Below, in pieces: positions 1-7,923 of a DNA stretch of 64,000 nucleotides. Source of the stretch: Rhizobium brockwellii (GTDB taxonomy: Bacteria; Pseudomonadota; Alphaproteobacteria; Rhizobiales; Rhizobiaceae); assembly GCF_000769405.2 (NCBI RefSeq), contig NZ_CP053440.1, forward strand, positions 434,001-498,000. Reading direction: 5' to 3'. The position numbers were made by a program, and so were the translations under genes. Below the pieces are notes generated by a model that did not search any database, had not been told where the DNA came from, and was given only the letters and a program-made list of their open reading frames with translations. Position 1 is the first letter of the stretch. The number at the start of each line of letters is the position of its first letter.

Positions 1-627
1 GACACGCGACAACGTGAACTGCACGAGCGGATCATGCGACATGCGCCGTTCAGGAACCACGTCTCCTGGCAAACCAAGGCTGCGGATCCGGCGACGTTCG
101 TTTTTGAAAATGCACGAACGGCCGACCTTATTGTCCTCTTTGATGTCGAAAAAGGTCAGGCACGCGATTACCGACGCACGGTCAACATACCAGACGTCCT
201 GCTCTCGGTGGGGCGACCGGCGCTCCTAGCTTCGGCCTCCAAGGCTCCTCTAGAAGCTCAGACGATTGTGATTGCCTGGAAGGACGCCAAAGAATCGAGG
301 CGGGCAATCGTCGACGCGATGCCTCTCTTGATCTTGGCACAAGACGTGGTCGTCCTTTCGATCGAGGAGAGCCACCCGATCGATGAGCAAGCGCTGAGTG
401 ATGTTGTTCGGTTTCTCACCCGCCATTCGGTTCCAGCCCGGAGCATTATCGAGCCGCGACAGACAGGCGATGTAGGGATGAAGATCATTGAAGCTGCAGA
501 TAGGCTCGCGGCAGATCTGATTGTCGCAGGCGCTTATAGCCATAGCCGATTTCGGGAGTGGGTCTTCGGAGGGGTAACCCGCACGCTGCTCGATCACAAC
601 GCCATCAACCGCCTTTTGTCGAATTAG
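1..627 (+). CDS. Universal stress protein (UspA family), 5' end outside the window
   Basis: The reading frame is open from the first base, so the gene starts upstream and only its last 208 codons are seen. The visible part has the end of one Usp domain and a second Usp domain (from about visible residue 85, beginning TIVIAWKDAKESRRAI) that closes with the family signature GAYSHSRFREWVFGGVT. Usp proteins are cytoplasmic stress proteins, often nucleotide-binding. In rhizobia they are commonly induced at low oxygen. The last residues (HNAINRLLSN) are unlike the usual hydrophobic VPxLLxH ending, which may be natural variation or a small late change. Two more two-domain Usp genes follow within 5 kb. 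Confidence 0.85.
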   Translation, partial: DTRQRELHERIMRHAPFRNHVSWQTKAADPATFVFENARTADLIVLFDVEKGQARDYRRTVNIPDVLLSVGRPALLASASKAPLEAQTIVIAWKDAKESRRAIVDAMPLLILAQDVVVLSIEESHPIDEQALSDVVRFLTRHSVPARSIIEPRQTGDVGMKIIEAADRLAADLIVAGAYSHSRFREWVFGGVTRTLLDHNAINRLLSN

Positions 628-675
628 CCGCATCTCCAAGGTGGGGAGAGTCTCGCCGCTTTGGAGCTTCAGTCA

Positions 676-689
676 TTGCGCTCTATCAA
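676..689. promoter_or_regulatory. FixK/FNR-type box upstream of the flavin-binding protein gene
   Basis: The 14-mer TTGCGCTCTATCAA fits the FixK pattern TTG(A/C)-N6-(T/G)CAA. It lies 57 bp before the start codon at 747, a typical activator distance. Two more such boxes precede other genes of the same block (2147-2160 and 5206-5219). Assignment to FixK or FnrN is by motif only. Confidence 0.55.
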
Positions 690-746
690 CGACGGGGTGC
701 AATCAGATGGTAATATATGAACTTGTCGCTGCAAGGAGGGCTACCG

Positions 747-1205
747 ATGAGCTACACCCTAAAAGAACTGACGCAAGCAGAATGCTTCGCCATTCTTGAG
801 CAGTCCCGGTTTGGCCACCTGGCCTGTTGCAAGGATAACCAACCCTACGTGGTTCCGATCTATTTCGCTTATGCAAAAGGTGCGATCTACAGCTTTTCAA
901 TGCTCGGTCGAAAAGTCGACTGGATGCGCACGAACGAAAACGTCTGTCTGCAAATCGACCAGCATGGCACGGGCAGGGGGTGGACGAGCGTCGTCGTCGA
1001 GGGGCGCTTCGAGGAGTTTCCGGATACGGATCTTTGGCATAATGAAAGGTTGCAAGCCTGGTCTTTGCTGCAAAAACACTTCGATTGGTGGGAAATCGGC
1101 GCGTTGAAGCCGCAGGCGCAGTCAACGGCCTCGGCGTCTGAGCACATATTTTACGGCATATTTGTTCGTGAAGTTACCGGTCGAACGGCGCTTCCGGTTG
1201 ATTGA
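747..1205 (+). CDS. Pyridoxamine 5'-phosphate oxidase-like flavin-nucleotide-binding protein
   Basis: The 152-residue protein has the split-barrel FMN-binding fold pattern: an N-terminal helix (ECFAILEQSRFGHLACC), the strand VVPIYFAYAKGAIYSFS, and GRKVDWMRTNENVCLQID. It belongs to the broad PNPOx-like family that binds flavin or F420 and is often a small cytoplasmic redox or detoxification protein; no substrate can be given. The start at 747 is chosen because AAGGAGGG (733-740) is well placed for it. An in-frame ATG at 717 has no ribosome site. A FixK-like box at 676-689 suggests low-oxygen control together with the neighbouring Usp genes. Confidence 0.8.
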   Translation: MSYTLKELTQAECFAILEQSRFGHLACCKDNQPYVVPIYFAYAKGAIYSFSMLGRKVDWMRTNENVCLQIDQHGTGRGWTSVVVEGRFEEFPDTDLWHNERLQAWSLLQKHFDWWEIGALKPQAQSTASASEHIFYGIFVREVTGRTALPVD

Positions 1206-1253
1206 CCGAAAACGCCGCCGAAGGATGCTCGGAGATTACCCCGGGCGTCTTGC

Positions 1254-2087
1254 TCAGTGGGCGAGGAACAGAGGAACGCTGGTTTCTCCCAGCATCGACT
1301 GCGTTACGCCGCCAAAAAGACGTTGCTGCAGTCGAGAATGATTATATGCGCCCATGACGATCATGTCGGCGGCGACATCAACGGCATGCTTGCGCAGCAC
1401 CTCATCGACGCGACGACCGCCGCTTGCGACGCAATCCACATCAACCTTGACCCCGTGCCGTGCCAGAAAGGTGGCAACGTCAGCGCCTGGTTCTTCGCCA
1501 TTCGCTGATGATGATGCCTGTGGGTCGACGAGGGTAACATGCACCGATTCAGCAGCCTGTAGGAACTCGATCGACTGACGTGCCGCGCGCGAAGCCTCGT
1601 CGCTGGAGTCCCAAGCCAGCAGGATCGCTTTTGGAGCAAGCCCGACATTGGTCTTTTTTGGGTTGATCAGCATCGGTGTCGGCGACCGGAACAGGGCGCC
1701 ATCGATAACCCTGCGCCGAAGTTCTTCGTCACGGGCGGCTTGAGGGCCGACAAGGACGAGATCGGCATATAGTGCCCGCTCTGCAATATCTTCATCCGCC
1801 CAGGCGAATTCGGTATAGATCTCCTGCACCTCGAAAGAGGCCTCGCTCCTTGCGAGGATCGCTTTGATCTCGGAAGCCTTATCGGCCAGGCGATCGATTT
1901 CGCGCTGACGTTCTTCGATCCAGACCGTCGAGACAACCTCGTAGGAACCGATAGGGGGCGCTGTGCCCATCGAAATCGCCATTGCGGTGAGATGGGCACC
2001 GTGGGTTTCGCAAAAGTCGATGGCGCCCTTCAGGTCTTCATCGAAGTGATTGACGCCGAGGACACTCAAAACAGTTTTGATGGTCAT
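1254..2087 (-). CDS. Universal stress protein, two-domain (UspA family)
   Basis: The protein of 277 residues has two tandem Usp domains. The first begins at MTIKTVLSVLGVNHFDEDLKGAIDF (residue 1 on) and the second near residue 150 (KAILLAWDSSDEASRAA), ending with GAYNHSRLQQRLFGGVTQSML and a VPLFLAH tail. The ATP-binding G-2x-G motif is degenerate, as in many long proteobacterial Usps. The start at 2087 has GAGAGG nine bases upstream; longer in-frame starts up to 2213 would run into the divergent gene. The 124-bp divergent region contains a FixK-like box, so it is probably co-regulated with the RNase gene at 2212. Confidence 0.88.
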   Translation of the reverse strand: MTIKTVLSVLGVNHFDEDLKGAIDFCETHGAHLTAMAISMGTAPPIGSYEVVSTVWIEERQREIDRLADKASEIKAILARSEASFEVQEIYTEFAWADEDIAERALYADLVLVGPQAARDEELRRRVIDGALFRSPTPMLINPKKTNVGLAPKAILLAWDSSDEASRAARQSIEFLQAAESVHVTLVDPQASSSANGEEPGADVATFLARHGVKVDVDCVASGGRRVDEVLRKHAVDVAADMIVMGAYNHSRLQQRLFGGVTQSMLGETSVPLFLAH

Positions 2088-2146
2088 AACCAGTTGCCTC
2101 TCTTGTTGGAATTGACCAACCCTAATCTTCCTTGCTCTCCCATTCA

Positions 2147-2160
2147 TTGATCTGACGCAA
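2147..2160. promoter_or_regulatory. FixK/FNR-type box in a divergent promoter
   Basis: TTGATCTGACGCAA fits TTG(A/C)-N6-(T/G)CAA. It lies 60 bp from the Usp start at 2087 and 52 bp from the metallo-hydrolase start at 2212, so it could serve both genes. The right half (CGCAA) departs from the symmetrical FNR box but matches the relaxed FixK form. Confidence 0.5.
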
Positions 2161-2211
2161 AGCGGGCAGTGTTCCCGCCGGCTAGGATGCTTGAACAATC
2201 GAGGGCAGGCC

Positions 2212-3813
2212 ATGTCAGATCCAGTCTTGTATTTTCACGGCGCAGCCGGATCAGTCACCGGCTCCTGCTTTGTTTTGGAATATCGTGGTGTTCGAACCAT
2301 GATCGATTGTGGCCTGTTCCAGGGGGCGAAAACGGAGAAGGAACTAAACTACCGACCCTTCCCCTTCGAGCCGGCTGCCGTTGACGCGGTCATTTTGACC
2401 CACGCACATATCGATCATTCGGGGCTTGTCCCCAAGCTGGTGAAGGCGGGGTTTGGCGGACATATATACTGTACCGTCGCCACCTTGGACTTGTGCGCGA
2501 TCATGCTCCAGGACTCCGGGCATATCCAGGAATCGGAGGTCGAGCAGCTCAATCGGCGCAATCGTTGGAGATCACGCGACATCATAGAGCCAATATACAA
2601 TGCGGATGACGCGCGAGTAGCGATGACGCAATTTCAAGCCGTCGCTCATAAAGAATGGCACGAGCTTTCTGGCCACCTCCGGTTCCGGTTCTGGGACGCC
2701 GGCCATCTTCTCGGCTCCGCGTCGGTCGAGATCGAGCTTTCGGGAACGGATCGACCGATCCGATTGCTATTTTCGGGCGATATCGGTCCTCAGCATAAAC
2801 TGCTCGAGGCTGCGCCTGAAGCGCCCCAGGGGTTCGACTATATCATCTGCGAAAGCACGTATGGCGATCGTGAGCGGGAGGAAGTTTCGGATGAAGCGCG
2901 GCGCGGGCTGCTTCGTGAGATTGTGCTGAAGGCGCATCATCCAAGCGGCGCTTTGCTGATCCCGTCCTTTGCAGTCGAACGAACCCAGGAGCTTCTGGCC
3001 GATCTCAACATCCTGATGGACGAAGGCAGTCTGCCGCGCTGTCCGATCGTAATCGACTCACCGCTCGCTTCACGTGCCACTGCGATATTCAAGCGTCACG
3101 CGCGCGCCATGGCGAATGGCAATTTGCTGGTCAAAGCGTTGAATTCGAAGAACGTGCGCTTCACGGAAACAGCAGAGCAATCGAAGGCACTCGACCTTCT
3201 CCGTGGCTTCCACATAATCATCGCGGCGAGCGGAATGTGCGAAGCTGGGCGTATTCGCCATCGGCTCAAGAACTGGCTTTGGCGCGACGAGGGCAGTGTT
3301 CTCATCGTCGGATTCCAGGCGGAGGGAACGCTTGGACGGTTACTCCAGGAAGGAGCGCGCACGGTCAAGATCCAAGGCGATGAAATCGTCGTGCGAGCAA
3401 CCATTCGCTCTCTGGAGGCTTACAGTGGTCATGCCGACGCGACCGAATTGATGCAGTGGGTGGTAGCGCGGAAGCCAATTCGAACAGGATTGTTCTTGGT
3501 CCATGGCGAGGTAACTGCGCGCGACCAGTTGAAATCCCGTTTGGCTTTGGAGCAGCCGGATATCACGGTCTTCACCCCCTCGCTCGATGCTAGTTACCGC
3601 CTGACGAGGCAAGGCGCGGAACTCTTGGCTCCTGCTTCCTCGCGCCCGCGTCTTGCAGCACAAGAGGTTGGACATCCTGATTGGCACAATGAGTACCAGT
3701 CGTTCGTTATCGATTTGGAAGAGCGCTTGCGTCGCAGACCTGATCGAAAGGGACGAGCGGTGATCCTGCGTCGGGTGAAAAGAGCGCTCAACGATGAACC
3801 GATGGAAGACTGA
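2212..3813 (+). CDS. Metallo-beta-lactamase/beta-CASP RNA-processing exonuclease family protein
   Basis: The 533-residue protein carries the zinc-binding motif HAHIDH at residues 64-69 and the beta-CASP signatures LIPSFAVERTQELL, a GMCEAG segment and SGHADATEL, followed by a C-terminal RNA-binding-like part (RMMBL type). The family (CPSF73/YSH1-like, related to RNase J) hydrolyses RNA using two zinc ions in the cytoplasm. The ATG at 2212 is preceded by GAGGGCAGG; a TTG at 2191 is also in frame but has no ribosome site. It is divergent from a Usp gene with a FixK-like box between them. Such proteins frequently sit next to Usp genes in rhizobial low-oxygen regulons, which is association and not proof of role. 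Confidence 0.88.
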   Translation: MSDPVLYFHGAAGSVTGSCFVLEYRGVRTMIDCGLFQGAKTEKELNYRPFPFEPAAVDAVILTHAHIDHSGLVPKLVKAGFGGHIYCTVATLDLCAIMLQDSGHIQESEVEQLNRRNRWRSRDIIEPIYNADDARVAMTQFQAVAHKEWHELSGHLRFRFWDAGHLLGSASVEIELSGTDRPIRLLFSGDIGPQHKLLEAAPEAPQGFDYIICESTYGDREREEVSDEARRGLLREIVLKAHHPSGALLIPSFAVERTQELLADLNILMDEGSLPRCPIVIDSPLASRATAIFKRHARAMANGNLLVKALNSKNVRFTETAEQSKALDLLRGFHIIIAASGMCEAGRIRHRLKNWLWRDEGSVLIVGFQAEGTLGRLLQEGARTVKIQGDEIVVRATIRSLEAYSGHADATELMQWVVARKPIRTGLFLVHGEVTARDQLKSRLALEQPDITVFTPSLDASYRLTRQGAELLAPASSRPRLAAQEVGHPDWHNEYQSFVIDLEERLRRRPDRKGRAVILRRVKRALNDEPMED

Positions 3814-3831
3814 CGTAATGGGAGAACAATG

Positions 3832-4197
3832 ATGTTGGTTACAGATCGTGACTGTCAGACCGGAGGAGCGCGATTTGCCGTGCCGACGCTCGGTGAAATC
3901 GACGGAAAACTTCTGGTTTCCGAAGTGATCGCTGTCAGCTGCCTGAGACAGCTTTTCGCTCACGCGAACGATGCCGTTATGCCTGCAATCAAACGCCGGA
4001 TCAGGCGGTCGCTCGAAACCCGCTGCCAGGCGGAAAAACTCTGCCACGATGACACGGAAGCGGCGGTGGAATATGCTTTTCAGCTGGTGGAGGCGGCGGC
4101 CGAAGCGGCCGGCAGGAAGACGACAGTTTCATCAACGCCGGGCGGCTGCGAGACGATTCGTCGGCTAAGGGCGATGCATGGTCCTTCCGGTCGCTAG
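3832..4197 (+). CDS. Small protein of unknown function, possibly DUF1488-like
   Basis: This is a 121-residue cytoplasmic protein without signal peptide. It starts 18 bp after the RNase gene and is probably in the same operon. The order strand-rich front (ARFAVPTLGEIDGKLLVSEV), LRQLF, then a helical part rich in Arg/Glu (IKRRIRRSLETRCQAEKL) loosely recalls DUF1488 proteins, but no decisive motif is visible. Of two adjacent ATGs (3829 and 3832) the second is better spaced (6 bases) from GGGAGA. Function unknown; a stress-related role is suggested only by the company it keeps. Confidence 0.6.
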   Translation: MLVTDRDCQTGGARFAVPTLGEIDGKLLVSEVIAVSCLRQLFAHANDAVMPAIKRRIRRSLETRCQAEKLCHDDTEAAVEYAFQLVEAAAEAAGRKTTVSSTPGGCETIRRLRAMHGPSGR

Positions 4198-4310
4198 GCT
4201 TAGAAGGGAGAACATCCGGTGTCCATATGTTTCATGCGTTGACTGTTCTCGCGATACGAGTTCGGAGCCGATTGCTGCAAATTCGATTGTTGACGATGGC
4301 GTGGCAACGC

Positions 4311-5135
4311 TCAATGCGACAGTAGGATCGGCAGATTGATATTGGTCAGCACCGCTTGGGTAGCGCCGCCGAGCACGAATTCGCGCAGACGCGAATGGCC
4401 GAAACCGCCCATGACGAGAAGGTCTGCTCGCAACTCGAAGGCCTTGGACTGCAGCACCGTTCCGACCGGTTCGCCGCGCGCGCGCACGCGTGTCGCCTCC
4501 GCGACTACGCCGCTGTTCAGCAGATTCTCGATGAGATAATCGCCCGTCTCGTATTTCATGGGCTTCTCGTCGATGACCGAAAGCAGGCAGACCTTGGAAG
4601 CCCGCTCCAGGAAAATCGAGGCATCATGTGCCGCCCGTGCGGCAGCGCGGCTGCCATCCCAGGCGATGGCGACATGATCCATTCGGCCACCGAAAGGTGC
4701 AGACGGATACAGGATGAGCGGCCGACCGGATGCAAATAACACCGCCCCTACGATCGGACAGGAGATCCCGGCTGATTCCAGCAGCACGAGATCGTAGGCG
4801 CGCGATGCTTCCGCGAGCGCGTCGACGACGAAAGGCTCCGTAGTCTTGATCTCGCGCGTGCGTAGATCCACGCAAGCAGCTTTTGCCGCATCGACCGCCA
4901 TCCGAGTCAGCGCCGAGGCACGCTTGCGACTGAGCGCCCCGGCATCCCGCGCCATCTTCGCCGCATCGATGATCAGCGACGACAGGGCATTGGAAACGTC
5001 GGGAACGGTAATCTCCACCGCACAGACGGTAAGCGTCGCCTGCACGTGGTGCGCAAGTGCGACGGCGTTGGCAATCATGAACTCCGACGTCGCATCCGGA
5101 TAGGTGAGGAGTGGAAGAAAGAGGTGTTGCTTCAT
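4311..5135 (-). CDS. Universal stress protein, two-domain (UspA family)
   Basis: The 274-residue protein has an N-terminal Usp domain (HLFLPLLTYPDATSEFMIAN) and a C-terminal one starting near residue 152 (DHVAIAWDGSRAAARAAHDA). It ends in MGGFGHSRLREFVLGGAT and INLPILLSH, which almost fits the G-2x-G-9x-G nucleotide-binding motif and is better kept than in the other two Usps here. GGAG lies seven bases before the ATG. A symmetrical FNR/FixK box (5206-5219) lies 71 bp upstream, so expression under oxygen limitation is likely. This is the third Usp within 5 kb. Confidence 0.88.
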   Translation of the reverse strand: MKQHLFLPLLTYPDATSEFMIANAVALAHHVQATLTVCAVEITVPDVSNALSSLIIDAAKMARDAGALSRKRASALTRMAVDAAKAACVDLRTREIKTTEPFVVDALAEASRAYDLVLLESAGISCPIVGAVLFASGRPLILYPSAPFGGRMDHVAIAWDGSRAAARAAHDASIFLERASKVCLLSVIDEKPMKYETGDYLIENLLNSGVVAEATRVRARGEPVGTVLQSKAFELRADLLVMGGFGHSRLREFVLGGATQAVLTNINLPILLSH

Positions 5136-5205
5136 GCTAATCTCCAGACGGAAAGAGGCGAGACCTGATATTCGTCACAGTCGGGCACCGCCCTGGAAAT
5201 ATGAA

Positions 5206-5219
5206 TTGACGTGCGTCAA
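5206..5219. promoter_or_regulatory. FNR/FixK box upstream of a Usp gene
   Basis: TTGACGTGCGTCAA is a perfect TTGAC-N4-GTCAA inverted repeat, the classical FNR/FixK/FnrN form. It lies 71 bp upstream of the Usp start at 5135 on the minus strand. It is the best of three such boxes in the first 5.3 kb. Confidence 0.7.
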
Positions 5220-5346
5220 AGATGGCGCCCATTCCCAATGGCGTCGGCGTTGATCGATGGGCATGTTGGCCCAATCTTATCGGGCCGGCACTTGCCTTCC
5301 AGCCGGCGCAAAGCATGGGCCCTTCAAGCCAAGTCATCGGGGTCGT

Positions 5347-5715
5347 TCACGGACGTTCGAGGTGGCCGTTGCGGGGCTCCGGCCACACTTTCGAGTTTTC
5401 ACTCCGAAATCCACGCAACACTTGTCGGCTTGCTTTTGACATGATCTCCTTGCCGCCATGCAAGGAGATCATCTGCGCCAATTCGGATGCGCCCATCCGG
5501 TTCGAGTCGCCGCGTTCATATTTGGCGGACGCAATCCGGCTGAACAGATCGATATTTTCCTGAAGCCGGTTCTCGTCGCAACGTCGTGGTTCTGCGACCT
5601 CCAGAAGGGCTCCCCTGTCGATGACGACCATCTGATTTGCGCCGCCTGCATCCATCGCAAGCAACGCTTCGTCGCCGGACGACTTCATCATTCCACTGAT
5701 TAGCTTTAATGACAT
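5347..5715 (-). CDS. Small protein, DUF1488-like, unknown function
   Basis: The protein of 122 residues starts at the ATG at 5715, with GGAG about nine bases upstream (a GTG one codon earlier is possible). The part AMDAGGANQMVVIDRGALLE followed by ENRLQENIDLFSRIASAKYE resembles the DUF1488 layout (short beta-rich front, then a helix with F-x5-A-x-K-Y). The last third (from about residue 90) looks less constrained and may be extended relative to relatives. No signal or membrane segment. It shares the Usp/FixK neighbourhood, but no FixK box is seen directly before it, only a TTGAT half-site near 5735. Confidence 0.55.
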   Translation of the reverse strand: MSLKLISGMMKSSGDEALLAMDAGGANQMVVIDRGALLEVAEPRRCDENRLQENIDLFSRIASAKYERGDSNRMGASELAQMISLHGGKEIMSKASRQVLRGFRSENSKVWPEPRNGHLERP

Positions 5716-5925
5716 CACTTTATCTCCGGACCGGTTGATCTCCCAGGAAAACCTGCCGCAGGAAAGCTCCTGGACTGCCTCGGCAAGTTGTTGGAAACCT
5801 TACCCCGGTTCGAAAAGCATTCCTTGATACACATCAAAAGAGATGGCTTGCCGAACGAATGGGAAGGGTGTGGCAGGATAGGGAACTGCGCGTGCGGCAG
5901 AACGCCTCGGGATGGTCCGCGCTGT

Positions 5926-6375
5926 CGGTTCTCGCTCGAGGAACTGACCTATCAATTTCCTGGAGAAGCGATTGTCCCAGGCAAGGACGCGCAAGCGTCT
6001 CTCGAGCATTATGTCAGGGAATGTGCGCCTGGGCGGTATCCGGAAGGTCTGCCGAACAGCGTTCTGAAAATCATCCGACACGAGCTCGACCTCATCCGGA
6101 CTATGAAATACGCACCCTACTTCCTGATGGTGTTTTCTATCGTCCGTTATGCCCGCTCGCAAGGCATTCTCTGCCAGGGGCGGGGATCTGCCGCGAACTC
6201 GGCGTCTGTTACATTCTCGGGATCACGTCCATCGACCCAGAGACGAACGACCTGCTCTTCGAGCGGTTCGTTTCCCAGGAGCGCTACGAGCCGCCGGATA
6301 TCGACGTCGACTTCGAGCACGAGCTCCGCGAGGAAGTCATTCAGTGGATCTACAACACCTACGCACATCAGAAGT
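5926..6375 (+). pseudogene. dnaE2: Fragment of error-prone DNA polymerase dnaE2 (imuC) with a frameshift
   Basis: From 5926 the translation is clearly DnaE2-like ([20 protein letters not shown], then [29 protein letters not shown]). At 6204/6205 one base is missing: the frame must change to continue with [31 protein letters not shown] and [12 protein letters not shown]. Homology stops near 6375. Only about 150 of some 1,080 codons remain, from the polymerase core; both ends are gone. DnaE2 works with ImuA/ImuB in damage-induced mutagenesis, and neither partner is in the window. This is a dead remnant at the edge of the rearranged zone. Confidence 0.85.
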
Positions 6376-6481
6376 CGCCTGCTCAAATGGGCTGCGAACT
6401 GAGCATAAGTTCCATAAATCTGCTTACGCCTGACACACGTGCCATCCGGGGTCTATATGAAGGGTCCCGTTAGCCCGCCGC

Positions 6482-6775
6482 TTATGCAATTTCTTTGGAG
6501 GATATCTTTCGGCGCCCGTGCAGGACGCGGACGATTTCAATGGCACTGCCACTGAGCCGATAAAGAGTCAGATACTCACCTGAGATGAGATGCCGAATGC
6601 CAGGCGCGATATCGTCGCGCGCAACTCCCGAGTAGGGGTGTCGGGCGAGATTGTCCCAGCGTGCTTCAATCGCGTCAAGAACACGGTCAGCTGCAGATAT
6701 GTTGCCAATGGCCATGAAGGACCATATCTCGATCAGGGCCTCGTCCGCACGATTGGTTCGGATAACTGGAAGCAT
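6482..6775 (-). CDS. parE: Type II toxin, RelE/ParE family
   Basis: The 97-residue protein has the ParE layout: an N-terminal strand and helix (RADEALIEIWSFMA), then RVLDAIEARWDNLARHP, GVARDDIAPGIRHLISGEY and a final strand with the typical EIVRVLHGRRK. ParE toxins inhibit DNA gyrase, but related folds cleave mRNA, so the target is inferred. The gene starts 2 bp after the stop of its antitoxin gene (6778-7056), an ordinary toxin-antitoxin operon. Length is complete for the family. Confidence 0.9.
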   Translation of the reverse strand: MLPVIRTNRADEALIEIWSFMAIGNISAADRVLDAIEARWDNLARHPYSGVARDDIAPGIRHLISGEYLTLYRLSGSAIEIVRVLHGRRKISSKEIA

Positions 6776-6777
6776 GG

Positions 6778-7056
6778 TTAAAGTTCATGTCTTGAAGATT
6801 TTAATCGTTCGCGCGCTGCAGCTTTTACCTCCGCCATTGTCCTGCGCGAACTTGGGCCGCTTTCGATGCCCTCCTGCACGAGCGCTCGCAGATCCTCGAC
6901 GGTGTAGCCGAGCAAATCACGTCGCTCCTTCCACTCGCGGACGGCATCACGGATGGCTTCACTCGTCGATGCATATTCGCCAGCATCGACCGCGCTTCGC
7001 ACAAAGCCCGCCATTTCGGATGTTAGTGCAATCGTGATTTTCTCGACCGTCGCCAT
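6778..7056 (-). CDS. parD: Antitoxin, ParD-type ribbon-helix-helix protein
   Basis: The 92-residue protein has an N-terminal ribbon-helix-helix DNA-binding domain (ITIALTSEMAGFVRSAVDAG, then SEAIRDAVREWKERRD) and a charged C-terminal tail that would wrap the toxin. It is the first gene of the operon with parE directly behind. GGAGG lies eight to nine bases before the ATG. ParD neutralises ParE and represses the operon promoter, presumably in the 170 bp upstream of 7056. The pair probably stabilises the replicon or island. Confidence 0.9.
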   Translation of the reverse strand: MATVEKITIALTSEMAGFVRSAVDAGEYASTSEAIRDAVREWKERRDLLGYTVEDLRALVQEGIESGPSSRRTMAEVKAAARERLKSSRHEL

Positions 7057-7192
7057 AGTTTCCAGCCTCCGATTTAGCGCGGAAGGGTATGCGATTAGCG
7101 TACTGTACGCAAGTGATGACTATTGCATTCGGAGCAGCACACAACGCAGGCAACCGATTGATTATCCATTCCGTCCGAGCCAGCCCAACAGT

Positions 7193-7221
7193 GGTCGTAG
7201 GTTCGAATCTATTCAAGGCGG
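7193..7221. repeat. Short dispersed motif, copy 1 of 3
   Basis: The stretch beginning GGTCGTAGGTTCGAA and ending TTCAAGGCG closely resembles 25588-25617 and, less well, 12162-12190. It looks like a tRNA T-loop (GGTTCGAA), but the flanking bases do not form a T-stem and no tRNA body is present. It lies just beyond the stop codon of the RecG-like remnant. Nature unknown. Confidence 0.3.
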
Positions 7222-7230
7222 TCACTTGCC

Positions 7231-7450
7231 TTAGACGGCCCAGTAAGGAACGTATCTCGCGTTTCTCCTGCCCTGGTCCGGATCTGCCGGTGCGATGCGG
7301 CCGAGTTTGATCGATTCCGCGATAATTGCGGAAACTGCCTGATACTCTTCGGCCGGAAGCGAGAACCGTTCCCGGAGAGTTGCGTTGCTCATGTAATCGT
7401 GAGTTAGCCAGCGCAGAATACAATGAAAGAAGCACGCCCGCATTTTCTCC
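7231..7450 (-). pseudogene. 3' part of a RecG-like/AlbA-domain ATP-binding regulator gene, cut off by IS66
   Basis: Reading minus strand from the IS border, the frame runs MRACFFHCILRWLTHDYMSN, then LRERFSLPAEEY and RYVPYWAV before the stop at 7231. This is the C-terminal winged-helix end of the RecG-related ATP-binding protein whose preceding part lies at 10584-11154. Removing 7451-10583 and one copy of the 8-bp duplication joins the two parts in the same frame (…SKAEK-MRACFF…). Without the rest it is non-functional. It could be mistaken for part of a longer antisense frame that runs into the IS. Confidence 0.88.
7443..7450. repeat. Target site duplication, left copy (TTTTCTCC)
   Basis: TTTTCTCC directly precedes the left inverted repeat and is repeated exactly after the right one at 10584-10591. 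An 8-bp duplication is the hallmark of IS66-family insertion. Confidence 0.95.
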
Positions 7451-7476
7451 GTAACCGCTGTTCCACTCCCACATTG
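7451..7476. repeat. IS66 left terminal inverted repeat
   Basis: Begins GTAACCGCTGTTCCACTCCC and pairs with the reverse complement of 10558-10583 at 20 of 26 positions. The GTAA terminus is characteristic of IS66. Confidence 0.9.
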
Positions 7477-7533
7477 CTCGCTGCCGTCTAATCTGTGATC
7501 GGCTTTCCATGGATGAAGAACGGGAGTTTCTCC

Positions 7534-7923
7534 ATGGAGACTACATTGGAGTTTCTCACAACCAGGAAGCCTGGACGTGAGGTTCACCGACATTGGCCGG
7601 ACGAGGTCAAGGCGAAGATTGTTTCGGAAAGCTTGAGGCCTGACACGACAGTCAATGAAGTTGCGCAGCGCTATGGATTGCGAGCCAACAGCCTTTCCAC
7701 CTGGCGGACGATGGCGCGGCAGGGCAAGCTGGTGTTGCCAGAGCCAGAAGACGCCGTCGAATTCGCGGCCATGGTTGTCGAGCCGCCGTTGCCTGTGCCG
7801 TCGAAGGTCAAAGCCGTTTCCCGTGCCGAGATCGTCGTTGGTCCGGTCACGATCCGCCTGGAGGAAGGCGCATCTGCGACCCGGATCGCTGCAATCGCTC
7901 GCGCCCTGGCGGCGGCGACATGA
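7534..7923 (+). CDS. tnpA: IS66 family TnpA-like accessory protein (helix-turn-helix)
   Basis: The protein is 129 residues from the ATG at 7534 (METTLEFL), chosen because GGGAG lies seven bases upstream; starts at 7495 or 7513 are possible. It has the transposase-8-like helix-turn-helix (WPDEVKAKIVSES, NEVAQRYGLRANSLSTWR) near residues 25-60 and a basic linker. In IS66 this small protein is required together with TnpB and TnpC for transposition, probably for DNA binding or expression control. Its stop overlaps the tnpB start (ATGA). Confidence 0.88.
   Translation: METTLEFLTTRKPGREVHRHWPDEVKAKIVSESLRPDTTVNEVAQRYGLRANSLSTWRTMARQGKLVLPEPEDAVEFAAMVVEPPLPVPSKVKAVSRAEIVVGPVTIRLEEGASATRIAAIARALAAAT

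Noticed and set aside
7193..7221. Possible tRNA 3' end (GGTTCGAATC)
   Set aside because: No T-stem pairing, no anticodon arm and no acceptor complement within 100 bp.
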